Shown here piece by piece: positions 7,953-28,121 of a DNA stretch of 59,699 nucleotides; position 1 is the first letter of the stretch; each line of letters starts with the position of its first letter. This DNA comes from Bacillus inaquosorum KCTC 13429 (GTDB taxonomy: Bacteria; Bacillota; Bacilli; Bacillales; Bacillaceae). The notes beneath the pieces are model-generated. The model saw only the letters and a program-made list of their open reading frames with translations, ran no database searches and was not told where the DNA came from. The translations under genes were made by a program, and so were the position numbers. The DNA lies in assembly GCF_000332645.1 (NCBI RefSeq), contig NZ_AMXN01000011.1, forward strand, positions 1 to 59,699. Reading direction: 5' to 3'.

Positions 7953-8750
7953 CTAAGTCCTTAAGAAAAATAACAAAGCAGCCAAAATCATCAAGCTGAC
8001 AATGACAGAAGTGTCTTTTCCTGTCCATACCAGCTTTCTGTATTTCGTACGTCCCTCTCCGCCTTGATAGCCCCTTGCTTCCATTGCCACAGCAAGCTCT
8101 TCGGCGCGTTTGAATGCACTGACGAAGAGAGGGACAAGAAGCGGGACAATAGCCTTCACTCTGTCTTTGACAGGTCCGCTTGTAAAGTCAACGCCTCGCG
8201 CCATCTGAGCCTTCATGATCTTATCTGTCTCCTCCATCAAGGTCGGAATAAACCGCAAAGAAATTGACATCATAAGAGCGAGCTCGTGAACAGGAAGCTT
8301 TATTTTTTTCAATGGATTCAGCAGCTGCTCCATTCCATCAGTAATCTCAATCGGTGTTGTCGTCAGCGTTAATAGGGTTGTGATTAAAATCAGATAGACG
8401 AATCTAAGAGAAATGAATATCCCTTGAACCAAACCGCCCTCGTAGATTTTGAAAACGCCTAATTGAAAGATAACCGGCCCTTCATGTGTCATTAAAATGT
8501 GAAGCAAGAACGTAAATAGGACAATCCAGATGATAGGCTTTAACCCTTTCATTAAAAAAGAGAAAGGAACTCTTGTTAATGAAACGACGCCTACTGTAAA
8601 TAATCCAAGCAGCACATATGTCTGCACATTATTGGCTAGGAATACGATACAGACAAATAAAAAGATCGTGATAAGCTTTGTTCTTGGGTCAAGCCGATGT
8701 ACAAGTGAAGAGCCCGGTACATACTTGCCGATAATCATGCTGTCCATCAT
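7953..8750 (-). CDS. ecfT: EcfT, energy-coupling factor transporter transmembrane subunit
   Basis: This 265-residue membrane protein has several hydrophobic segments (for example residues 27-75, 105-130, 245-262). It carries the two Ala-Arg-Gly motifs typical of EcfT coupling helices: QMARGV and MEARGYQGG. EcfT bridges the two ATPases to exchangeable substrate-binding S subunits that take up vitamins such as riboflavin, biotin or thiamin. No S subunit is encoded nearby, so this is a shared (group II) module. Its start overlaps the end of ecfA2 by 4 bases, implying translational coupling. Confidence 0.95.
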   Translation of the reverse strand: MMDSMIIGKYVPGSSLVHRLDPRTKLITIFLFVCIVFLANNVQTYVLLGLFTVGVVSLTRVPFSFLMKGLKPIIWIVLFTFLLHILMTHEGPVIFQLGVFKIYEGGLVQGIFISLRFVYLILITTLLTLTTTPIEITDGMEQLLNPLKKIKLPVHELALMMSISLRFIPTLMEETDKIMKAQMARGVDFTSGPVKDRVKAIVPLLVPLFVSAFKRAEELAVAMEARGYQGGEGRTKYRKLVWTGKDTSVIVSLMILAALLFFLRT

Positions 8751-9616
8751 AAGGTCTTCTCCCCCTGAAAAAGAGCACGGATTTCAGCAGCGGCATCTTC
8801 AATTGTGAGCATAGGCTCTTTAAATCTGACACCTAGTGCAGCTTCCAGCTGTCTTTGGAATTTTATCGTTTCCGGAAGATCCAGCCCCCAGCCAGCCATC
8901 TCTTCACCTTTTAAAAATAAATCACGCGGACTGCCTGATGCTTGGATCGTGCCTTTATGCATGACAATCATTTCATCAGCGTATGCGGCTGCATCCTCCA
9001 TGCTGTGTGTCACAAGGATCGTCGTCAGGTTCCCCCGTTGATGAAGCTCATAAAACATGTCCATAATCTCTTTTCGCCCTCTTGGGTCCAATCCTGCAGT
9101 CGGTTCATCAAGAACAAGCACTTCAGGATCCATTGCAAGTACGCCGGCAATCGCAACTCTGCGCATTTGCCCTCCACTTAATTCAAAAGGCGATCTGTCC
9201 AGAAGCTCTTCTGATAAACCTACAAGCTTCAGCATCTCTCTTGCCCTTTGTTCAGCATCCTCTTTTTTCACACCAAAATTCATCGGTCCGAACGAAATAT
9301 CTTTTAGAACTGTTTCTTCGAATAATTGATGCTCAGGAAATTGGAAAACGATTCCGACTTTTTTACGAAGGGTTTTCAGCTCTTTATTCTTTTTCCCTGC
9401 CTGAATAACAGTGCTGCCTAGTGATATCTGTCCCTTCGTCGGCTTCAAAAGACCGTTCAAGTGCTGAAGAAGAGTGGACTTACCAGAGCCTGTATGCCCG
9501 ATAACAGCTACATAGCTGCCTTCTTTAATCGATGCATTGATATCATACAGTGCAAGGCGCTCAAACGGCGTCTTCATCTGATAACGATGCTCTACATCTT
9601 TGATTGTAATGTCCAT
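8747..9616 (-). CDS. ecfA2: EcfA2, energy-coupling factor transporter ATPase
   Basis: This 289-residue ABC ATPase has Walker A GHTGSGKST (about 40-48), a Q-loop in VFQFPEHQLF, the signature LSGGQMRR, Walker B VLVLDEPT and a switch His in LVTHS. It pairs with EcfA1 to power the EcfT/S-subunit transporter. The start lies 25 bases inside ecfA1 (9592-9616) in another frame, an overlap that suggests coupled synthesis of the two ATPases in equal amounts. The older name is ybaE. Confidence 0.95.
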   Translation of the reverse strand: MDITIKDVEHRYQMKTPFERLALYDINASIKEGSYVAVIGHTGSGKSTLLQHLNGLLKPTKGQISLGSTVIQAGKKNKELKTLRKKVGIVFQFPEHQLFEETVLKDISFGPMNFGVKKEDAEQRAREMLKLVGLSEELLDRSPFELSGGQMRRVAIAGVLAMDPEVLVLDEPTAGLDPRGRKEIMDMFYELHQRGNLTTILVTHSMEDAAAYADEMIVMHKGTIQASGSPRDLFLKGEEMAGWGLDLPETIKFQRQLEAALGVRFKEPMLTIEDAAAEIRALFQGEKTL

Positions 9617-10437
9617 AGCTCTTTCACCAGCCCTTCCTGGGTCAAATGATTTTCTTCCAAAGCCAGTCCATTTTCTCTTAAAAGCTGGCTAAGCTGGAAT
9701 GAGAAGGGTAAATCAAGCCCGATTTGAACAAGTTCCTTATTCAATTTAAAAATCTCTTCAGGCAGCCCTTCGGCATATTTTTTACCGCCATTCATGACAA
9801 TGATCCTGTCTGCTTTTGCTGCCTCATCCAGATCATGTGTGATTGAAATGACAGTCGCCATGCCCTGCTCCTTTAAATGTCTTACCGTTTCAAGCACTTC
9901 TTCTCGCCCGATCGGGTCAAGCATAGATGTTGCTTCATCTAAGATAATAATATCAGGACGTGCGGCAATAACCCCCGCAATCGCAACTCTCTGCTTTTGG
10001 CCTCCGGAGAGATGGTGCGGCTCTTGATCGAGAAAATCTTGCATATTCACCTGTTTTACTGCCCAGTCTACTCTCTCAATCATTTCTTCCCGCGGTACAC
10101 CATTGTTTTCTAAACCAAAAGCCACATCATCGCGAACTGTCGTTCCGACAAATTGGTTATCCGGATTTTGAAAGACCATACCTATTTTCTTACGCACTTC
10201 CCAAACCGAATCCTCTGTCAATTGAATCCCGGCAACCTTTATGTCGCCTGATTCAGGAAGGATTAAACCATTCAATGCCCGAGCCAGTGTTGATTTCCCT
10301 GAACCGTTATGACCTACAATTGCAAGCCATTCACCCTCATACACCTGCAGGGAGACGCCGTCTAGTGCTCGTCTTTCTGCGTCTTTCCGATATCGAAAAA
10401 CGATATCCTCTACCGATATCAACTGATTTTGATTCAT
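9592..10437 (-). CDS. ecfA1: EcfA1, energy-coupling factor transporter ATPase
   Basis: This 281-residue ABC ATPase has Walker A GHNGSGKST (42-50), a Q-loop in VFQNPDNQFV, the signature LSGGQKQR, Walker B IIILDEAT and the switch His in SITHD. The Walker B glutamate is kept (LDEA). It is the first gene of the ecf group, 64 bases after the rplQ terminator. GAGAGGAGGCCGG precedes the ATG. I see no strong promoter in the short gap, so expression may come from a weak local promoter or from read-through of the alpha operon. The older name is ybxA. Confidence 0.95.
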   Translation of the reverse strand: MNQNQLISVEDIVFRYRKDAERRALDGVSLQVYEGEWLAIVGHNGSGKSTLARALNGLILPESGDIKVAGIQLTEDSVWEVRKKIGMVFQNPDNQFVGTTVRDDVAFGLENNGVPREEMIERVDWAVKQVNMQDFLDQEPHHLSGGQKQRVAIAGVIAARPDIIILDEATSMLDPIGREEVLETVRHLKEQGMATVISITHDLDEAAKADRIIVMNGGKKYAEGLPEEIFKLNKELVQIGLDLPFSFQLSQLLRENGLALEENHLTQEGLVKELWTLQSKM

Positions 10438-10501
10438 GGAAAACCGGCCTCCTCTCAGCTAATGCTCTGCTTTTCTCTCTATATAAAAAGTTGCAGTATC
10501 T

Positions 10502-10543
10502 AAAAAAAGGGCATAGATCCAGTTAGAAACTGTCCCGCCCTTC
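10502..10543 (-). terminator. Intrinsic terminator of rplQ, end of the alpha operon
   Basis: On the minus strand AAGGGC pairs with GCCCTT, an inner CAGTT/AACTG stem forms, and seven T follow. It ends the long S10-spc-alpha transcript. The U run ends close to the ecfA1 leader, so some read-through into ecfA1 is possible. Confidence 0.85.
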
Positions 10544-10567
10544 TTTAGATACACAAAAAATATGTGA

Positions 10568-10945
<378 letters not shown>

Positions 10946-11007
10946 TTATTGAAATGCTGTATCTGAATAATAAACACACGAAAATCCTAGTTCACAAGGG
11001 AAACTAG

Positions 11008-11952
11008 TCAATCGTCTTTGCGAAGTCCGAGTCCAAGTTCTTCTAGTTTCGCTTTCACTTCTTCAAGTGATTTGCGTCCTAGATTACGAACTTTCATCAT
11101 ATCTTCTTCCGTCTTGTTCGCAAGCTCTTGAACCGTGTTAATACCCGCACGCTTTAAGCAGTTGTAAGAGCGAACAGAAAGATCCAATTCTTCAATTGTC
11201 ATTTCAAGAACTTTCTCTTTTTGATCTTCTTCTTTTTCAACCATGATTTCAGCATGCTGAGCTTCGTCAGTTAAACCAACGAATATATTAAGGTGTTCAG
11301 TTAAAATCTTTGAACCAAGCGCAATGGCTTCTTTCGGTCCAGTGCTTCCATCAGTCCAAACATCAAGTGTAAGTTTATCATAGTTTGCAACTTGGCCTAC
11401 ACGAGTGTTCTCTACCTGATAAGATACACGAGAAACTGGCGTATAGATAGAATCGATCGGAATCACGCCGATTGGCTGATCGTCTCTCTTGTTTGCGTCA
11501 GCAGGCGTATACCCACGTCCTCTTTGAGCAGTAAGGCGAACTCGGAAACTCGCATTCTCACCAAGAGTTGCGATATGAAGATCAGGATTTAAGATCTCTA
11601 CATCACTATCGTGTGTAATATCAGCTGCCGTTACAGTTCCTTCACCCTGTACATCAATTTCTAGCGTCTTCTCTTCATCAGAGTAGATTTTCAATGCAAG
11701 CTTTTTAATGTGTAAGATAATCGTTGTAACATCTTCCACAACGCCTTCAATTGTCGAGAATTCGTGCAGTACACCATCTATCTGGATTGATGTTACAGCG
11801 GCACCAGGGAGTGAGGATAAGAGGATACGACGTAAGGAGTTACCCAGAGTTGTACCATATCCACGCTCAAGTGGCTCTACGACAAACTTACCAAATTTGG
11901 CATCGTCGCTGATTTCAACCGTTTCGATTTTTGGTTTTTCAATCTCGATCAT
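11008..11952 (-). CDS. rpoA: RNA polymerase alpha subunit
   Basis: This 314-residue subunit nucleates polymerase assembly and contacts regulators and UP-element DNA. The N-terminal dimerisation domain includes [22 protein letters not shown]. The C-terminal domain (about 245-308) carries the helix-hairpin-helix stretch [16 protein letters not shown] and [16 protein letters not shown] 176-base gap separates it from rpsK, longer than the other gaps in the cluster, and it contains a candidate promoter. GAAGGAGGGTTT precedes the ATG. Confidence 0.98.
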   Translation of the reverse strand: MIEIEKPKIETVEISDDAKFGKFVVEPLERGYGTTLGNSLRRILLSSLPGAAVTSIQIDGVLHEFSTIEGVVEDVTTIILHIKKLALKIYSDEEKTLEIDVQGEGTVTAADITHDSDVEILNPDLHIATLGENASFRVRLTAQRGRGYTPADANKRDDQPIGVIPIDSIYTPVSRVSYQVENTRVGQVANYDKLTLDVWTDGSTGPKEAIALGSKILTEHLNIFVGLTDEAQHAEIMVEKEEDQKEKVLEMTIEELDLSVRSYNCLKRAGINTVQELANKTEEDMMKVRNLGRKSLEEVKAKLEELGLGLRKDD

Positions 11953-12083
11953 TACTTAAAACCCTCCTTCAAAACGTCGAAACCTCGAATAGAATCATAT
12001 GAGATTCCATCCGAAATTCCCCATTGTTTAGTCCCGTATGTGCTCAGGCAACGAGTCGGTGCATTCGTTTCATAAATAACTGT

Positions 12084-12112
12084 ATCATAACCCATTATTG
12101 ACAGGGACACAA
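12084..12112 (-). promoter_or_regulatory. Candidate SigA promoter upstream of rpoA
   Basis: The minus strand shows TTGTGT (12107-12112), 17 bases and TATGAT (12084-12089), in the only sizeable gap of the alpha operon. It would give rpoA-rplQ extra transcripts beyond read-through from the S10 promoter. The -35 is imperfect. Confidence 0.45.
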
Positions 12113-12128
12113 AATCTATACAAACAAA

Positions 12129-12527
<399 letters not shown>

Positions 12528-12544
12528 TTAAGAACCTCCCTTAC

Positions 12545-12925
<381 letters not shown>

Positions 12926-12932
12926 TTATAAA

Positions 12933-13079
<147 letters not shown>

Positions 13080-13298
13080 TTATTTGTAACGGTACGTAAT
13101 CCTGCCACGAGTTAAGTCATATGGAGATAATTCTACCGTAACTTTGTCTCCAGGTAAAATGCGAATGAAGTGCATGCGGATTTTACCAGATACGTGAGCC
13201 AAAACAGTGTGGCCATTTTCAAGTTCAACTTTGAACATCGCGTTTGGCAGTGTTTCGACTATCGTACCTTCCACTTCAATTACATCGTCTTTCGCCAT
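13080..13298 (-). CDS. infA: Translation initiation factor IF-1
   Basis: This 72-residue protein is a single S1/OB-fold domain ([40 protein letters not shown]; ending GRITYRYK). IF-1 binds the A site of the 30S subunit during initiation and helps IF-2 and IF-3. AAGGGAGAACACTTG precedes the ATG. It follows a broken KOW-protein gene that, in related bacteria, lies intact between map and infA. Confidence 0.98.
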   Translation of the reverse strand: MAKDDVIEVEGTIVETLPNAMFKVELENGHTVLAHVSGKIRMHFIRILPGDKVTVELSPYDLTRGRITYRYK

Positions 13299-13346
13299 TC
13301 AAGTGTTCTCCCTTCTTCAAATCAGTAACTTGCTTTCTGACAAATT

Positions 13347-13609
13347 TCAAAAGAAGTTTGTCACACGCCCTGTTTCGTTTATACTGTTCTGAACTTCCGG
13401 AGATACGCAATCATAAAGGGTTAAATGATTGATATTCTTTTTCTTAGGAGAATGTAATGTACGCATTTCTCCGTCTGCTGTTAGTACATTGATGATGGTC
13501 AACAATTCCAATGACAACGGCAAGGTGAATTCGGTCCTGCCAATGTTCATCCAAACTTTCTGCCCTATCAAGCCGGAAAAACATCTGTCTTCAGAATTAT
13601 TTTCATCAC
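13347..13609 (-). pseudogene. ybzG: Frameshifted remnant of a KOW-domain (L14e/L6e/L27e-like) gene
   Basis: One frame opens from a TTG at 13571 for 74 codons. It contains IGQKVW, then a stretch unlike the family, then LTADGEMR, PKKKNINHL, SPEVQNSI and ETGRVTN, all as in the KOW RNA-binding protein usually found between map and infA in Firmicutes. The missing middle, HLAVVIGIVDHHQ, is in a different frame at about 13495-13535. The expected basic tail (KLLLKFVRK) continues in yet another frame past the TGA at 13347. The map-proximal start (GTG-ATG at 13609-13604) is out of frame with IGQ. So at least three small indels separate it from a working gene, though the 74-codon frame could still yield a peptide. 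The symbol is from memory of B. subtilis. Confidence 0.6.
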
Positions 13610-15060
<1,451 letters not shown>

Positions 15061-16356
15061 CTAGTTTTTCATAAATCCACGGTAGTTTCGTTTCACCAAC
15101 TGGCTTTCTAGTTGTTTCATTGTCTCCAAGGCTACCCCGACAACAATTAACAAAGATGTTCCGCCAATTTGTGCACTTTGAGGCAATCCAGCGAATTGAA
15201 TGAAAAAGATAGGAAGAATGGAAATCACGGCTAAGAATATAGAACCCACAAACGTAAGTCGATACAAAATGCTCGTAATTCTATCTTGAGTCATTTTCCC
15301 TGGACGAACCCCCGGGATATAGCCACCCTGTTTTTTAAGGTTATCAGCCATTTGTTCAGGATTAACCTGTACAAAAGCATAAAAGTACGTAAAGGCAATA
15401 ATCAACGCAACATATATCGCCATACCCACCGGATGCGTATTATCAAAGTAGTTTTGAATCCACTTTGTCACATCGTTTGTTCCAAAGAATGACGCGATCG
15501 TCCGCGGCGTTATCAAAAACGCAACCGCAAAGATTACCGGAATAACCCCTGCAGGGTTCACTTTCAATGGAAGGTGTGTAGACTGACCACCGCCAGCAGG
15601 TGAACGACCTGTGCCTTTAGCATATTGAATCGCAATTTTCCGTACGGCTTGCTGAATGAAAATAACTCCAACAATAACTGCTAAAATCGCAATCACAAGA
15701 AGTGCGACTTTCACAATATGAATAAACAACTGATCGTTGCTGCCGACAAATTGAGTCTCATATATTTGTCCAATCGTTTTTGGAATACTAGCCACAATCC
15801 CCGCGAAGATAATGATCGATATTCCGTTGCCTACTCCATGAGACGTAATTTGTTCTCCAAGCCACATTAAAAAGGCAGTTCCGCCAGTGAGCACTAAAGC
15901 AATGATGAGATATGTTGATATACCGGATTTTTCAATCAGCATACCGTTTGCCAGATTGTTGAATCCGTATGACATACCTAACGCCTGGATAAAACCAAGC
16001 ACAATCGTAAAGTACCTTGTGAACTGAGCTAATTTACGGCGGCCAACTTCACCTTGCTTAGACCACTCGGTAAACTTCGACACAACATCCATCTGAAGCA
16101 GCTGAATGATGATCGAAGCCGTGATATAAGGAGTAATTCCCATTGCGAAAATGGAGAATTGGTAAAGCGCACCGCCGCCAAATGTATTAAGGAGATCAAA
16201 AACACCCATTTGAGACTGTGCCTGTAACGCTTCAGCGTTAACATAAGGCACAGGAATAAACGCACCTATGCGAAAGACGATAAGCATGAGTAAAGTGAAT
16301 ATGATTTTATTCCTGATATCACTCACACGCATAAAGTTGGAGATTGTTTTAAACAA
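15061..16356 (-). CDS. secY: SecY, protein translocase channel subunit
   Basis: This 431-residue membrane protein has ten hydrophobic segments, the expected number for the SecY pore. It starts [17 protein letters not shown]. Conserved cytoplasmic-loop motifs are visible ([30 protein letters not shown]). With SecE (also in this window) and SecG it forms the export channel used by SecA and by ribosomes. The start is one base after the rplO stop, so translation is probably coupled. Confidence 0.98.
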   Translation of the reverse strand: MFKTISNFMRVSDIRNKIIFTLLMLIVFRIGAFIPVPYVNAEALQAQSQMGVFDLLNTFGGGALYQFSIFAMGITPYITASIIIQLLQMDVVSKFTEWSKQGEVGRRKLAQFTRYFTIVLGFIQALGMSYGFNNLANGMLIEKSGISTYLIIALVLTGGTAFLMWLGEQITSHGVGNGISIIIFAGIVASIPKTIGQIYETQFVGSNDQLFIHIVKVALLVIAILAVIVGVIFIQQAVRKIAIQYAKGTGRSPAGGGQSTHLPLKVNPAGVIPVIFAVAFLITPRTIASFFGTNDVTKWIQNYFDNTHPVGMAIYVALIIAFTYFYAFVQVNPEQMADNLKKQGGYIPGVRPGKMTQDRITSILYRLTFVGSIFLAVISILPIFFIQFAGLPQSAQIGGTSLLIVVGVALETMKQLESQLVKRNYRGFMKN

Positions 16357-16357
16357 G

Positions 16358-16810
<453 letters not shown>

Positions 16811-16828
16811 TTATCCGATCAATTATTT

Positions 16829-17543
<715 letters not shown>

Positions 17544-17546
17544 TTA

Positions 17547-17909
<363 letters not shown>

Positions 17910-17941
17910 CTAGGTCACTCCTTTCTTCACTTTAAGCGATC

Positions 17942-18496
<555 letters not shown>

Positions 18497-18510
18497 TCAT
18501 GTTAAACTTC

Positions 18511-19141
<631 letters not shown>

Positions 19142-19148
19142 TCATTGA

Positions 19149-20059
<911 letters not shown>

Positions 20060-20062
20060 TCA

Positions 20063-20437
<375 letters not shown>

Positions 20438-20471
20438 TTACCTCCCTTCGGAAAAAGAATTCCGAACTTTA

Positions 20472-20750
<279 letters not shown>

Positions 20751-20757
20751 TCAGTGA

Positions 20758-22388
<1,631 letters not shown>

Positions 22389-22401
22389 AAAGCCTCCTCT
22401 C

Positions 22402-23592
<1,191 letters not shown>

Positions 23593-23602
23593 TTACAGAT
23601 AA

Positions 23603-24531
<929 letters not shown>

Positions 24532-24540
24532 CTAAGAGAG

Positions 24541-25173
<633 letters not shown>

Positions 25174-25209
25174 TCACACCTCCTATTAAGATCATTCTAT
25201 ATTTTAGAA

Positions 25210-25542
<333 letters not shown>

Positions 25543-25572
25543 TCAAGTTAGACAGTTCTCCGTGAGAAAAAC

Positions 25573-25611
25573 CTGAACACCTTGCCATGGCAAAGCGGCC
25601 GGGTGTGTCAG
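25573..25611 (-). promoter_or_regulatory. Stem-loop in the S10-operon leader
   Basis: Within the roughly 130-base leader, CTGACACACC (25602-25611) can pair with GGTGTTCAG (25573-25581), enclosing the perfect 12-base palindrome TTGCCATGGCAA (82-93). No U run follows, so it is not a terminator. It could be a binding site for an autoregulatory r-protein, but it does not match any leader class I can name. Confidence 0.45.
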
Positions 25612-25651
25612 CAACCTCTCACTTCATCGCAGTCAAAGACCAACATACACC

Positions 25652-25680
25652 ATTATACAGAAAATAGACGTATGTTGCAA
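25652..25680 (-). promoter_or_regulatory. SigA promoter of the S10-spc-alpha supercluster
   Basis: The minus strand shows TTGCAA (25675-25680), a 17-base spacer and a perfect TATAAT (25652-25657). It is the main promoter visible for about 15 kb of ribosomal genes downstream and leaves a leader of about 130 bases before rpsJ. Confidence 0.85.
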
Positions 25681-25754
25681 GACTTATTTAGAATATGCAT
25701 GGTTTGCACACTTTTTTTATTATACAGGTGTTTTTCTTATTTATCAAGGATCTA

Positions 25755-26711
25755 TCATAAGTGGTGCAGTGCGTGGCTACTCAGTGTGCTTGCGAATAAT
25801 GACGGCTCCTCGATATGCGGGGTGTGAGCCGAATTCTCAAATTGAAGCCAGCGCTTTTCAGGTGCCTCAAGCACTTGATAATACTGTTTCGATATTTCAG
25901 CAGGAACAATTAAATCATGTCTCCCCGAAATGAAAAAGCACGGCACTTTAATAGAAGGAACTGATTTGAATGCATTAAAATTGTACAACTCATCAGTTAA
26001 ATGTATTTTTGTGAATCGCTGTCCATTGAGGAATTTGTGCATGTTTTTTATTCCATACTCATTACCATTAAGCATTTGAAATAATATAGCAAGGCTTTGA
26101 CGACGATGGTGAGTAAATCCTCCCCTGCCCATCTCGACACAAAACCGATAGATAATATGCTGGATATCCTTCTCCCAAGGCGGAGGGCCAATGAAGCGTA
26201 TAAGCAAAGATACTATACTCACTCTCTTTGTATCAGACATTTCACGTAGATAATGATAAGCAGCTGATTCTTCATAGTGAGGGTTAACAACCTGGCTGAT
26301 TCCATAATACGCATAAAACAAATCCGGATGCTGCTGCAGTACATGGAGTGCTAGCAGTGAGCCCCAAGAATGGCCAGCAAGATATAGTTTTGTTTTTGAA
26401 AAATGGTCTAGGAGCCATTGAGTGACTTGAATTGCATCTTTAACAAAATGGCTGATTGTCATGGAGTGATGAGGAATTCGTTTTGAATAAGAAAGCCCGG
26501 ATCCTCTTTGATCCCAATGTACTACTGTAAAACGCTGTTCAAGCTCTTTTTGATAATGCCTAACATATCCGCTTTGGGGGGTCCCCGGTCCGCCATGTAA
26601 AAAAAGCAGCAATGGATTTTTTACATCAGCCCCATTAATCATCAGCATTTGTTTTGTATTTTCAATGCTCAGTTCTTTCATGATTGCGATTGATCTCTTT
26701 TCAGGAATCAT
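25755..26711 (-). CDS. ybaC: YbaC, alpha/beta-hydrolase of the prolyl aminopeptidase (S33) family
   Basis: This 318-residue soluble protein has the S33 motifs HGGPG (oxyanion hole, about residue 40), DQRGSGLSY, GHSWGS (catalytic Ser), GRHDLIVP (catalytic Asp) and AHTPHIEEP (catalytic His). Family members release N-terminal proline or related residues, but many alpha/beta-hydrolases share these motifs, so the substrate is unproven. The start giving MIPEKRS has GAGGGG 9 bases upstream; the open frame runs 68 codons further through the tufA terminator and is not believable. It has its own promoter and is the only metabolic enzyme set between the str and S10 operons. Confidence 0.88.
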   Translation of the reverse strand: MIPEKRSIAIMKELSIENTKQMLMINGADVKNPLLLFLHGGPGTPQSGYVRHYQKELEQRFTVVHWDQRGSGLSYSKRIPHHSMTISHFVKDAIQVTQWLLDHFSKTKLYLAGHSWGSLLALHVLQQHPDLFYAYYGISQVVNPHYEESAAYHYLREMSDTKRVSIVSLLIRFIGPPPWEKDIQHIIYRFCVEMGRGGFTHHRRQSLAILFQMLNGNEYGIKNMHKFLNGQRFTKIHLTDELYNFNAFKSVPSIKVPCFFISGRHDLIVPAEISKQYYQVLEAPEKRWLQFENSAHTPHIEEPSLFASTLSSHALHHL

Positions 26712-26742
26712 AAAAATTAGCCCCTCGGATATGATAGGTCTT

Positions 26743-26770
26743 ATTATACAAGAAAAAGACAAGTAAACAA
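26743..26770 (-). promoter_or_regulatory. Candidate SigA promoter of ybaC
   Basis: The minus strand shows a perfect TATAAT (26743-26748) with TTGTTT 16 bases upstream (26765-26770). The -35 region overlaps the U tract of the tufA terminator. It lies 32 bases before the ybaC ATG. Confidence 0.6.
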
Positions 26771-26797
26771 AAAAACGAGACCCACAGGGGGTCTCGT
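26769..26797 (-). terminator. Intrinsic terminator of tufA, end of the str operon
   Basis: On the minus strand ACGAGACCC pairs with GGGTCTCGT (9 bp, 5-base loop) and is followed by a run of T. It starts 15 bases after the tufA stop codon. Confidence 0.93.
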
Positions 26798-26811
26798 TTA
26801 TCAACATACTA

Positions 26812-28002
26812 TTACTCAGTGATTGTAGAAACAACGCCTGAACCAACAGTACGTCCGCCTTCACGAATAGAGAAACGAGTTCCTTCTTCGATAGCGATTG
26901 TAGAGATAAGTTCAACGTTCATTTCAGTGTTATCTCCAGGCATAACCATTTCTACGCCTTCTGGAAGATGGATGATACCAGTTACGTCAGTTGTACGGAA
27001 GTAGAACTGAGGACGGTAGTTAGAGAAGAATGGAGTATGACGTCCACCCTCTTCTTTAGAAAGAACGTAAACTTCAGCTTTGAATTTGCTGTGCGGAGTG
27101 ATTGTACCTGGTTTAGCAAGTACTTGACCACGTTGGATTTCTTCACGAGATACACCGCGAAGAAGGGCACCAATGTTGTCACCAGCTTCAGCATAATCAA
27201 GAAGCTTACGGAACATTTCAACACCTGTAACAGTTGTTTTCTTGTTCTCTTCTTGAAGACCGATGATTTCAACTTCGTCACCGACTTTAACTTGTCCGCG
27301 TTCTACACGGCCAGTTGCTACTGTACCACGACCAGTGATTGAGAATACATCCTCAACTGGCATCATGAATGGTTTTTCAGTGTCACGTTCTGGAGTTGGG
27401 ATGTACTCATCAACCGCATCCATAAGTTCGAAGATTTTCGCTTCGTACTCAGCGTCACCTTCAAGAGCTTTAAGAGCAGAACCTTTGATTACTGGTACAT
27501 CATCACCAGGGAAGTCGTATTCGCTAAGAAGATCGCGAACTTCCATTTCAACTAGTTCAAGAAGCTCTTCGTCGTCTACCATGTCGCATTTGTTTAGGAA
27601 TACAACGATGTATGGTACACCAACGTTTTTAGAAAGAAGGATGTGCTCACGAGTTTGTGGCATTGGGCCATCAGCAGCAGATACTACAAGGATAGCTCCG
27701 TCCATTTGCGCAGCACCAGTGATCATGTTTTTAACATAGTCAGCGTGTCCTGGGCAGTCAACGTGTGCATAGTGACGAGTTTCAGTTTCGTACTCAACGT
27801 GTGCAGTAGAGATTGTGATACCGCGCTCACGTTCTTCTGGAGCACCATCAATTTGATCGTACGCCATAGCTGTACCTTTACCAGATTTCTTATGAAGTAC
27901 TGTTGTGATAGCAGCAGTTAAAGTTGTTTTACCATGGTCAACGTGTCCAATTGTACCGATATTGGCATGTGATTTGGAACGGTCGAATTTTTCTTTAGCC
28001 AT
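26812..28002 (-). CDS. tufA: Translation elongation factor Tu
   Basis: This 396-residue GTPase delivers aminoacyl-tRNA to the ribosome. G-domain motifs are GHVDHGKTT (G1), RGITISTAH (switch I Thr), DCPGH (G3) and NKCDM (G4). Domains II and III follow with RGVSREEI and the C-terminal [14 protein letters not shown]. Only one tuf gene is visible. It follows fusA after a 119-base gap holding its own promoter and a strong hairpin, so EF-Tu can be made in excess of EF-G. AAGGAGGATTTTAGA precedes the ATG. Confidence 0.99.
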   Translation of the reverse strand: MAKEKFDRSKSHANIGTIGHVDHGKTTLTAAITTVLHKKSGKGTAMAYDQIDGAPEERERGITISTAHVEYETETRHYAHVDCPGHADYVKNMITGAAQMDGAILVVSAADGPMPQTREHILLSKNVGVPYIVVFLNKCDMVDDEELLELVEMEVRDLLSEYDFPGDDVPVIKGSALKALEGDAEYEAKIFELMDAVDEYIPTPERDTEKPFMMPVEDVFSITGRGTVATGRVERGQVKVGDEVEIIGLQEENKKTTVTGVEMFRKLLDYAEAGDNIGALLRGVSREEIQRGQVLAKPGTITPHSKFKAEVYVLSKEEGGRHTPFFSNYRPQFYFRTTDVTGIIHLPEGVEMVMPGDNTEMNVELISTIAIEEGTRFSIREGGRTVGSGVVSTITE

Positions 28003-28049
28003 TCTAAAATCCTCCTTAAGAGCTTTTAATTAGTAATGTATAGAGTGAT

Positions 28050-28077
28050 AGGAAGTGAAAGAAAGCTTTCACTTCCT
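28050..28077 (-). promoter_or_regulatory. Perfect 12-bp hairpin in the tufA leader
   Basis: AGGAAGTGAAAG and CTTTCACTTCCT are perfectly complementary around a 4-base loop, between the candidate tufA promoter and its SD. No T run follows, so it is not a simple terminator. It may stabilise the tufA mRNA 5' end or be a processing site. Confidence 0.7.
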
Positions 28078-28086
28078 CATCTTACA

Positions 28087-28115
28087 ATAGTAGTTATACT
28101 TGAGTTAAGCGGCAA
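28087..28115 (-). promoter_or_regulatory. Candidate SigA promoter of tufA
   Basis: The minus strand shows TTGCCG (28110-28115), 17 bases and TACTAT (28087-28092), starting just after the fusA stop codon. It would allow separate transcription of tufA. The hexamers are imperfect. Confidence 0.5.
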
Positions 28116-28121
28116 AATCAA

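Noticed and set aside
26712..26915. 68-codon N-terminal extension of ybaC
   Set aside because: It runs through the tufA terminator and the end of tufA and lacks an SD. The MIPEKRS start fits the family length.
27263..27739. 158-codon frame antisense to tufA
   Set aside because: Shadow of a highly biased coding sequence; Ser/Thr-rich and without a start signal.
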